A stretch of 64,000 nucleotides of DNA from assembly GCA_016584305.1 (NCBI GenBank), contig JACEEZ010015309.1, forward strand, positions 68,501-132,500, read 5' to 3'. Positions within the stretch are counted from its first letter, which is position 1. Every line of letters begins with the position of its first letter. A program made the position numbers and the translations under genes. Source of the stretch: Chionoecetes opilio (lineage: Eukaryota > Arthropoda > Malacostraca > Decapoda > Majidae). Shown here one piece after another: positions 54,526 to 64,000 of the stretch. The notes below the pieces were generated by a model, which saw only the letters and a list, made by a program, of their open reading frames with translations, ran no database searches and was not told where the DNA came from.

Positions 54526-55736
54526 CTATAAGAAGAAGATAGGAGGTTGAGCCTTTATCTAAAGATGACAAAACTCTAAGACTAACCTAGCACCCTCCTC
54601 GAGCCCCTCGTGCTGTGCACTAACCTAACCTGACCTAACCTAACCTAACCTACTCTAACTTATGTGTCGCATCTCTGGCTTAGTTTTTCTCAAACCTGAA
54701 TTTAATATCGGCCATGTAGGCAAAGTATGGATCGCACTCATTAAATCTACACAGATGTGTTAAGGACATAAGTATAATACGTAGAGCCAACATTTGGGTC
54801 AGCTTAGCGTGGAGCCCTTGTTCTTAAGATTTTCCGAAATTACCTAGATTTAGGGAATTTTACCCCCCCTGCACAACTCTTAAATTACGTGTTTCCGACG
54901 AATAATTGTTCCCCATCCGAAACCCCGCATTCCACAGGCCAAAACTTGTTTGGGGGAAGTGGGAGATTATGGGCAAACACTAGAATTTACCAAGGTTAGG
55001 GTAGGTTAGGTTAGATATAGGTTAGGTATAGTGGTTATAATGGACGAGAGTTTCATGTTCGCTACAGACATTATTACTCACGTTTTCTGTATTTTTGTTT
55101 GCTCCGTATACTGTCCACTACTACTCTACTTGTGCTTAATATACAAAAATTATGCATATATTGAAATTATCCTTTTGTTGTCTATAGCGAGACAGAACAC
55201 ACCCTCCTCCATCAAACTCTATTTGGATACGACTGATTGAGTCAGACTGACCATGGAGTGAGTGAGGAGTCCGCACGACCTAGGAGGCTAGGATATTTTT
55301 GCCGGATCAGGAATATCACACCTCGCTGAGGTCAGCCAATCATAGACTCAGAAAATTAGCCAATGACAGGCTCGCATTTTTTTCCTTTTGCCAATCAGTC
55401 ACACTATTTTCGGGAGCCAATCAAAGGCTATTATAATTTTCGAGAGGTCAATCATAGGCTCTTAATTAAAACAAAGGTCCTAACATTTGTATCGGTCCTT
55501 AAAAGTCGGTTGGCTTTTTGACATGGAGTGTGGAGGTGTTCAGTGACTGAGGTCCGTATCATCAGTGACTCTTGGAAGCCTATAGGGGGCCTCAGCGACT
55601 GGGATATACACACAAGATCGTGAACCCACTCTAAGAACTTTGTGGATCAAATTTACAACAACATTGAACGGTCTCGGAAAGACATTAAGAGCTGGGTGCT
55701 CAGGGCTGCCAACAAAAAAGACCACAATAGGCAGTA

Positions 55737-57484
55737 GTGCCGACCGGGGTAATTTGGTCCTGGTTTTGACAAACTTTGATCTAGTTTCCATATCTATTGA
55801 AATAAACAAACAAAAAGTTAATACAATCATAAGAGGGTCACTATCTATATGTCATTAAAGTTTGAACAAATTTCCATTATAGCTCTGTTATCAAAACACT
55901 GCGAAGTGCGGACCGCATTGTTACACTAAATGGGGTAAATTGGACCTAACTCTGGGGTAAATTGGTCATATATATATATAAAAAAAAAAAAATCTTAAAA
56001 ATTTGACAAACTCCAAAAACTTAAACAACATGTCATACATGCCCATGGACACTATCAAACATTCTGTGAGCTGTTCTTCACATTCTCTGGGGAGGCGGAA
56101 AAGATGACCAACACGCACACGTTGGGTTCCAGTCTTTGAGTTCCTAGTCTTTCTTCTTTTTCTAGGTCTATGCTAGTTTTTCTTTATAATTTCTAAGCAT
56201 TGTTACTTAATTTAGTAATACTTTACACTAGGGCCAGAATTCCCTACACAATTGGGAGTATGGTTTCTGTTTACCTTATTGGATTCTAGGAAACATTCTC
56301 TCTATGAGCTTCCGTCACAAAGCACTTCTTTCGGAGATATAAGATGTTTTTAATAGGAAGGAGATCCGAGTGTATAGGAGATATGAAAATTAACCTAACC
56401 CCACCTTTTGACTCACTAACCTAACTAAACACACGCTTTAACCTCCAAACTAATGTCAAATCTGCATTAAAAAAGTGTCCGCGGCAAGGGAAGAACAGAG
56501 GCGATGCAGGTCACAAGAGGAAGAAGAGTCAGGCGCACGTAAACACTTGGCTCTCGCCTCCCTATGAACATGTCATTATCTTCGAAAGTAATGATTTGCG
56601 ACGGAAACTCAATAGAGAAAATGTTTCCTAGAATTAAATAAGGTAAACAGAACCACACTCCCAATTGTGTAGGGAATGTCGGTCCTAATGTAAAATAATA
56701 CCGTTAGGTTACGTAATCAATGCCCATGTTAGGTTAGTTAACTAGCAGGGAGGTATGGGTGGGCATAGCCCCCCAGTTATGTCAGGAGAGTATAGGTTTA
56801 TAGGAAGTATTGGTTGAAACTGCACATTTACCGTATCCATTAAGGTAAACAGAAATCATTCTCCCAATTGTGTAGAGAATTCTGGTCCTTGAGTAAAAAT
56901 TTACCCTTAATTTATATACCAGCACCCTTAAACTAATTCCATATTAGCATTCAACAATCTGAAACAAAAGAAACAAGTGCAAATAAGCAGTTAATCCTCA
57001 CCGTGATATGCCGTGAGGGGTACATTACACTGGGTCCAATTTACCCCGTGAGTGTTTTTGTCACCGGGGTAAATATGGACCCAAACTGAGCATTGATCAT
57101 ACGATAATGAGACAAGATAGAGCATTTTTGATATTTTCATGTTAAAGTAGAGGAAAAACACTATATATACGCTTATTTACAAGAATGTACTACGTCTCGT
57201 ATTTGAATCCCATGAAAGTTCGCCAAATCAGCTGATTTTGTAAACAAACTTTGCCGCAACTTTTTTTGCTGTCATTTTACTCATTTTCTATTTTGGTTTC
57301 TGGGTTCAGTTACATATCGATATTTATATTCATATTAATACTAGAAATGTTAAAATGGTTGTTTTACTACATGGGATATTCAAAACTGTTACACTCTTAT
57401 TTATATTGAAACAAACACCAAAGCAAAAATGGCGGTCCGAATAGAACCGGTCCGTTGGAAGGACCAAATTACCCCGGTCGGCAC
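55737..57484. mobile_element. TA-flanked element with perfect 24-bp inverted repeats
   Basis: Left GTGCCGACCGGGGTAATTTG plus GTCC is the exact complement of the right end. TA flanks at 55735-55736 and 57485-57486. GGGGTAAATTGGACC-type motifs recur inside both ends (55928-55965, 57025-57085) in opposite orientations, as expected for transposase binding sites. There is no transposase. It is a non-autonomous Tc1/mariner/pogo-type element and contains the foldback at 56226-56690. Confidence 0.88.
56226..56690. mobile_element. Foldback MITE with ~110-bp arms, nested
   Basis: It starts CACTAGGGCC after TA and ends GGTCCTAATG before TA. The arms share CCTACACAATTGGGAGT, GGTTTCTGTTTACCTTATT and CTAGGAAACATT over roughly 110 bp. 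The middle carries AACCTAACC motifs and a 200-bp block also present at 31190-31385 in the other orientation. Confidence 0.85.
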
Positions 57485-58079
57485 TACTTCGCCCGCAACT
57501 TATTCTGCCACAGTCACCAAGACACCAGTATGGTAAGGTTAGGTTTAGGTATCTTTGTGGTTAAGGTTAGGTTTCATTAGAACCTATAAGTTTAGGTTAG
57601 GTTTCATTAAAGCCTATAAGACCCTGACTAATTTTTCCCGGCAAAGTTTTAGTGCTTTTTCTGATGGAGAATTTTTTTTTTTTTTTTTTAAACCATGGTT
57701 TTGCGTAAAATAAAACCATCTCCATTAGAAAAAGCACCTATTTTAGGCCAGGATAAACTAGTCGGTGTCTCTGAAAACGACCGCGAAACTCTCGTCCATT
57801 ATTACCGGTATAGTTTAGGTTAGGTTGTGTTAGGTAAAGGTTAGGTTAGGTATAATTTCGGTAAGGTTCAATTTATTTATTTATTTATTTATTTATTTAT
57901 TTTTTGCATAAAAAAAAAAAAAAAAAAAAAAAAAAAGTTATTTGCGACGGAAACGGTTAGCAGATTCATTCAAAACACATCAAAACTCAACAGAAAAAAA
58001 TAGTTTCGTTCACCAAAGGAAGTTCGGTGTTCATCTGGAAATTTACCGAATTATCACCTTTACTTACCGTGTTGTTGGC

Positions 58080-58860
58080 GTTGTGTTTAGGTGGTTGGCT
58101 TCCCGGGTGTCCTGCTAGCCCTGGCGCTGTGCTGCGAGGCTGTCACAGGCGTGGCCGCTGAGCTGACTTGTTGAGGAAGGCGCAGGTGAGGGTGTTGTGG
58201 TGAGGCCAGCAGATCTTGATCTTGATCTTGATTCGGAGTCACCCAGCGGATGCTGTCAGTGAAGCCTTTGGTCCGGCGTTCTTCCACACACGTAATCTGT
58301 TGGGAGAGAAGCAAAAGGGGGGGTGGGGGGGGAAACACAGCCAGGTGTTCCCCCCCTCCAAGCACAACACCCATACGGTGTCCCCCATCACTGAGGGGCC
58401 CCCTGCCTCTCATGCTCTCTCCTACGTGCTCTCCAAGAATGGACCAATTTACTCATGTAACGCGAGAAATTACATTAATAGGGGGAGATGAAATAACACA
58501 TAAGTATCAATAAGCTAACGAGGAATTTTCCTCCACGCCTCATTCCTGAATCACTGGTTAGGCTTATATTTTAAACCAGTAGTAATTAGACACGTAGCGA
58601 AACGAGGTGAGAACGGGGATTCTAGGTTAGAATAATTTTAGAAGCAGCTCGACGTTCGTTGAGTTAAGTCGCCTGTGGGGAGGTGATATTCTCGCCCTTG
58701 GTAAAGGATCCCAAGGTAGGATGCTGTTGGCGGACCAGGGGGCCAAGCGCTCACAAATTAGCAGAGGGGGCAACAACAACATGTCACAGCCAGCCGTGTG
58801 AGGACAAGGAGAAAAGAAGGAAATAGAAAAATAAGTGAGAGGGAAACAGTTGGAAGTGGG
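58080..58860. other. Unassigned; weak LINE 3' end similarity
   Basis: 58090-58200 loosely resembles the zinc-knuckle LINE 3' end (GGCTGTCACAGGCGTGG, GAGGAAGGCGCAGGTGAGG). No further gene. Short GC-rich ORFs at 58216-58513 are not recognised. Confidence 0.4.
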
Positions 58861-59300
58861 ATAGACTACGTATACATTATATTAGGATAACGACTTGAGC
58901 ATTACATGTGCGTATCGTTAAGGGGAACGTGGACTGAGTACCAAAGTAGAATTATATTAGGATAACGACTGAGCATTCAGTGCGTATCGTTAAGGACAGT
59001 GCGACTGAAGTTACAAAGATAGTAATAATTAGGATAACGACTTGAGCATTTCGCGTGCGTATCGCTAGGAGGGAAGGAAGACTTAATATTAAGATAACTT
59101 GTGAATGTATAATAACTACATAATGGAGACAGTAAAGAGTTAAATATATTATAATTAGATATATATATTAATGCGTTATCATTCTGTTTCCAACCAGTCT
59201 TTACATATTTTCTTAAATCTTTTATTTTTGTTCAATCATATATTTTTTTTCCCACTTAATGTGGGTGGTGGCAGCGGAGTAACCAGGACTGTAGAGAACA
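58860..59300 (+). repeat. Three ~78-bp tandem repeats, possible LTR edge
   Basis: AGGATAACGACTTGAGCATT with TGCGTATCGTTAAGG recurs at about 58883, 58960 and 59034. Downstream, TGGTGGCAGCGGAGTAACC at 59267 resembles a primer-binding-site region of Gypsy-like retrotransposons, and the repeats could be U3 repeats of an LTR. I found no gag-pol and no second LTR. Confidence 0.35.
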
Positions 59301-60029
59301 CTCCCAAAATGACCATTACATTTTGGTAACAAAGGTCAAGATGGTCAAAATGACCATTACACTCACACCTAAAACACGGAGTATTATAAAGCTTTGGGTG
59401 CAACATAGGCTACATATCACTGTACTCATANGCATATGGTCCCTCACCTGCTCTCACTGCCTTTCACCTGCCTCCCATCAGCCTCTCATCAGCCCTTCAA
59501 CACTCCTCAACTTACTCTCATCTTACACGTCTTCTTTACCTCCTTAGTCCGATTGTTTTCGCGTTCGTTCAGTTATTTTCTTTAGTTATTATATTGATAT
59601 CTCATCTTATTTCTTTCTTTCTTCTAGTGCGATATTTTTGTTCTCGTTCGTTCGGTTATTTTCTTTAGTTATTCTTTTTATATCTCAACTTATTTCTTAT
59701 TATTCCCGTTTATTGCTTTTCCTTCTTGCCTTGTCTGTTTATTGATACCAGATTCCTTCGTCTCACATTTTTTTGTGTCATGTCTATCATACTCCTGTTC
59801 CTCCTCCCCCTCCTCCCTCTCCTCTTCCCTTGCCTTCCGAGTGGTTGGGGGGTGGGGGGCAGGGAGGTTGGTGGGGTCATGACCTCTTCAAGTAATGACC
59901 CTTGCCTGCCGCCCTCGCTCCTCACCTCCCGTCGAACACGTCTGTGGAGGAGCGCGTCTCTCAAACTGTAATAAAGAGAGTTTTATGATTCAATAAATTA
60001 GAATTAAATCTGAGAAGCGAGAGAAGGGC
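59301..60029. other. Unassigned; two ~87-bp direct repeats at 59545-59700; N at 59431
   Basis: CGTTCGTTC.GTTATTTTCTTTAGTTATT occurs twice. No gene. Confidence 0.5.
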
Positions 60030-60034
60030 TTGAC

Positions 60035-60940
<906 letters not shown>

Positions 60941-60950
60941 TATATCACTC

Positions 60951-61255
60951 GCCTCCTTGGTGCAGTGGCTAGCATGCCTGGCTACGAATCTGCGGGCCCT
61001 AGTTCGATCCCGGGCCAGGGCAAGTCGGTGACCAGCCTACCCAGCTGTTCTTCCTTCCTTGGGGGTTGATAAATGGGTACCTGGGTAACCTGGGGAAGTA
61101 ACTGTGGAAAACCCGGGAGTCACACTAGCCCGGGTTTTCCCGGGGGTAACGGGTCCTCACCCACCACAGGCTCTAAGGGCTAATCCCACGGAGATGAGCA
61201 CCGAATGCCACGCGCAGCATAGCGTATGCTCCCATCTTTCCCTTTAAACCTTACT
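60951..61255 (+). repeat. tRNA-derived SINE
   Basis: The head (60951-61020) has an A-box-like TGGTGCAGTGGCTAGC and a B box AGTTCGATCCCGG (61001-61013) at tRNA spacing. The sequence between them could give an anticodon arm with ACG (Arg-like). It lacks a proper acceptor stem and continues into a non-tRNA body with an inverted repeat (AACCCGGGAGTCACACTAGC, then CCCGGGTTTTCCCGGGG). This marks a SINE rather than a tRNA gene. Confidence 0.8.
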
Positions 61256-62404
61256 ATATCACTGCACTTAATATCAACAACAAGAGGGAAAGGGGCTAGA
61301 AAAATTTAAGAAATTAATATGTTTAATAATTGAATTAAAAACATGACACACCCACCTCTCCCCTACTTCTTATTTCCATCCAATCTTTTATTTCACTCAT
61401 ACATACGTCATCGGAATCAAAAAGTACATACACAGTTTCAAAAAGTTATTTCTTTGACATTAATTATAAGGAATAATATTAAAATGAAGATCTGCAGCGG
61501 TAACGCGTGGGTTCGCTCATGCGCAGTTGCTGTTTTTGGGAATTGTGGTCTGTTGACACCGGCGTGGCTTCCCAGGCAATGCTCAACCTCCCAAACATCA
61601 GCGAAAGGAAGGTTTGAACCTCATCCTATGAGTGACTGTTCAACACCTCGTCTTCCCGCCGCTTTACCTGTTCCAGCAGCCACGCCAGGCGGGGCCCTGC
61701 GATGGCCTCGGGTAAACTGAAGTAGACTAAATTTTTTCACACATATAATTGTCTTCTTTAAACCCAGCCTCTTGCTCTTGTAATAGCTGAACAATTTCGC
61801 TGCCGACAACAAAACCTCCTGATGCCACTGAGGCCCAAGACTGCGATACACCGGGTGGTGGTGCTGCAGGTCAGGCCCCGCTTTGGTGCCGTGACCGTGC
61901 TGGGCTTTCCAGCACACAAACTCCAGGAACTCCTGCAGCTTGTACGGGGAGTGCCACTGACCAGTGCTCGGCCTGCTCCACCACCTGCCGCAGCAGGCGC
62001 TCCCGACTTTGGGCCCTTCCACCCTAGAGTCCTCCTAGCAGATTTCTAGTTCTTTCCTCCGTCTGTTCGGGTCCTCGCTCATCAGCCTTTCCATTTCCTC
62101 AAAATCCTTATCTCCAGTCATCGTTGTCCTACCTTGTGCCCTGCACATCCTTCAGTGACCTTACATCCACTCTACATGGTGGTGTCATTGTTCAGGGCTT
62201 CTCTTTGCTCTACCTCGCAACCCCGCGCAGCCGCCCCCATTTTCCCCCGCACCATTCCGCACACGCCTCCCCCTTTGAGGTCCTTAACGCAGGCCAACAT
62301 TCCATTGCTTGTCTCTTCCAAGCCCTCCTGGGCAACTTTTACCATTTCCCCAAAGAAAATTAAGTTCCTCATTTTCCTTATCTACGGCCAGTTAAAGTCT
62401 TCCT
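61256..62404. other. Unassigned; overlapping ORFs on both strands
   Basis: Open frames at 61343-61720 (+), 61621-62022 (-) and 61822-62049 (+) overlap and none shows a motif I recognise. A minus frame near 61735-61870 reading VASGGFVVGSEIVQLLQEQE looks protein-like but has no intact context. It could be an old exon. Confidence 0.3.
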
Positions 62405-63312
62405 TTACCTTCCCACAGGTACTTTTGCCTCCCTGTGTTCAGTCAAGGTGGCGTTACTTCCTCCTTATTAGCGTGTAGGTTCCTTCCCACAGCTACCTTT
62501 TGCCTCCCTGTGTTCAGTCAAGGTGGCGTTGCCTTCCTCCTTATTAGCGTGTAGGTTTCCTTCCCACAGCTACCTTTTGCCTCCCTGTTTTTCAGTCAAG
62601 GTGGCGTTACCTTCCTCCTTATTAGGTGTAGGTTTCCTTTTCCCCCAGATACCTTTTGCCCCCCTGTGTTCAGTCAATGTGGCGTTACCTTCCTCCATAT
62701 TAGCGTTAGGTACCTTCCCACAGCAACTTTGCCCCCCTGTGTTCAGTCAAGGTGCGTACCTTCCTCCTTATTAGGTGTAGGTTACCTTCCCACAATACCC
62801 TTTTTCCTCCCTGTGTTCAGTCAAGTTGGCGTTACCTTCCCCCTTTTTAGCGTGTAGGGTACCTTCCCACAGCTACCTTTTGCCCCCTGTGTTCAGTCAA
62901 GGTGGCGTTCCTCCTCCTATTAGCGTGTAGGTTACCTTCCCACAGCTACCTTTGCCTCCCCTGTGTTCAGTCAGGGGGCGTTACCTTCCTCCTTATTAGG
63001 TGTAGGTTACCTTCCCCCAGTAAACCTTTGCCTCCCTGTGTTTTAGTCAAGGGGGCGTACCTTCCTCCTTATTTGCGTGTAGGTTACCTTCCCACAGCTA
63101 CCTTTGCCTCCCTGTGTTCAGTCAAGGTGGCGTTTCCTTCCTCCTTATTAGCGTGTAGGTTACCTTCCACAGCTACCTTTTGCCTCCCTGTGTTCAGTCA
63201 AGGTGGGGTTTCCTTCCCCTTTTTAGCGTGTAGGTTACCTTCCCACAGCTACCCTTTTGCCTCCCTGTGTTTATCAAGTGGCGTTACCTTCCCCCTTTTT
63301 AGCGTGTAGGTT
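62405..63312. repeat. ~77-bp minisatellite, ~11-12 units
   Basis: The unit contains GTGTAGGTTACCTTCCCACA, GCTACCTTTTGCCTCCCTGT, GTTCAGTCAAGGTGGCGTTA and CCTTCCTCCTTATTAGC. Units carry many 1-base homopolymer indels (CCC/CCCC, TTT/TTTT). ORFs across it are artefacts. Confidence 0.95.
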
Positions 63313-64000
63313 TCACAAACACCTTTTTCTTTCCAATAATTTTGATGTGATGTTTTTATGATGTGAAGACATGGGAAGAGAATGTTTATTTTTTTGTACC
63401 CACATATTAAGAAGGAGAATGTAGGAAGGACACAGCCAGGACATGCAGAAAGGAGAAGACCACCACTGCGTGTGAGTGTTGGTGGAAGGGCACACGTTTA
63501 AGTACAGAAGAATCCATGAACACCAAGGTACAGTTTTTGCGTGTAATTTGCATCCGCTATTGAGGTGAATACCGGCACGCTCAGCCCGGCGTCCCGTGGA
63601 CAACCTGCCGCTGATCGGGGCTCGGCGTGGAGGGCGGGTACGTGATGCTCAGCAGTAACGTCCGCGCATCAAGTCTGGCGAGGGCCCAGGACAAACGACC
63701 TCTACTTGGTCCTGACAATTTTTTTTTAGTAATTTGTCACAATCACTTGTTCCAGTTCAGTGTTCAGAAAACAAACCGCTGCACCACACACAGGATGATA
63801 TGGAAGGGCAGACAGAACTTGAGGTGATGGATGCTGAAGCTCTCAGCAGGAAAGAGGAAACGTTACCGAGAAACATAAATAATATTTGTGGCGAAAGAAA
63901 AGCCTGAAATGAAATATTGCAAAATACATCAAATTGAAAGTTGGGTTACGTGTAATTTCTACACTTAACGATATAATACAGGTTTAAAACCCTTCAGTAC
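63313..64000. other. Unassigned
   Basis: No gene or repeat recognised. Short ORFs (63313-63603 minus, 63627-63827 plus) have no motifs. Confidence 0.35.

Larger units (their letters stand above)
53640..58065. repeat. Large inverted-arm structure (possible giant foldback element)
   Basis: 53640-53760 and 57937-58065 are inverted copies. Shared words are CCAGATGA.ACCGAA, GACGAAACTATTTTTTTCTG, TTGAATGAATCTGCTAA and TCGC followed by a T/A homopolymer. A second inner pair is 55013-55060 and 57770-57830 (AATGGACGAGAGTTTC). No terminal motif or target duplication is clear. Confidence 0.5.

Noticed and set aside
60951..61020. Functional tRNA-Arg gene
   Set aside because: A and B boxes are present but there is no matching acceptor stem and it runs into a SINE body.
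62124..63309. Several plus-strand ORFs with repeated FSQGGVTF-like residues
   Set aside because: They follow the 77-bp minisatellite period and shift frame at homopolymer indels.

Overview
This is eukaryotic, intron-era genomic DNA from an invertebrate, most likely an arthropod and plausibly a decapod crustacean. The reasons are the mix of Tigger/pogo, hAT, CR1-like, Jockey/I-like, RTE-like and Penelope-like elements, a tRNA-derived SINE, many TTAGG-type motifs with one clean interstitial (TTAGG)9 block, and very heavy micro- and minisatellite load. The species call is inference. There is one unresolved base (N) at 59431. I see no bacterial, phage, CRISPR, toxin or viral gene. Almost all of the window is mobile DNA. 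The only candidate host gene is a C2H2 zinc-finger gene on the minus strand at about 40.6-41.55 kb.

Layout. At 0.4-5.0 kb lies a hAT-type element with an 8-bp target duplication. It carries a LINE 3' end, about 1.6 kb of G-rich 26-bp minisatellite and a CR1-like LINE 3' end. This element plus about 3 kb of flank (about 0.9-7.9 kb) is repeated in tandem at about 7.95-14.85 kb, and the first 0.9 kb of the second copy is badly corrupted. At 15-20 kb there is a TA-flanked MITE, an RTE-like LINE pseudogene, short poly(A)-tailed repeats, a 29-bp tandem array and a Penelope-like GIY-YIG endonuclease ORF.

At 20.15-26.97 kb is a Tigger/pogo element with both terminal inverted repeats. It holds a broken transposase and a 3.6-kb, 22-bp minisatellite. 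At 27-33 kb there is a run of TA-flanked non-autonomous elements inserted in or next to (TA)n tracts and nested in one another. At 33.1-38.3 kb a second, better preserved Tigger transposase (minus strand) is split by a 3.0-kb hAT element with a perfect 8-bp target duplication.

At 38.3-43.4 kb are a MITE end, a 65-bp minisatellite, the zinc-finger gene, and a degraded LINE again fused to the same hAT end seen at 0.4 kb. At 43.5-50.4 kb are pieces of a CR1-like LINE: its endonuclease half, cut by a Tigger end, and its RT half, split by a 2.86-kb insertion flanked by CCTGG. At 51.4-52.6 kb is the best copy of the Jockey/I-like LINE. At 53.6-58.1 kb a large inverted-arm structure contains nested inverted-repeat elements. 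From 58 kb to the end there are tandem repeats, a (GA)n tract, a tRNA-derived SINE and a 77-bp minisatellite.

The genes do not form a pathway. The window is best read as a stratigraphy of insertions, several of which can be ordered from target duplications and interrupted reading frames.
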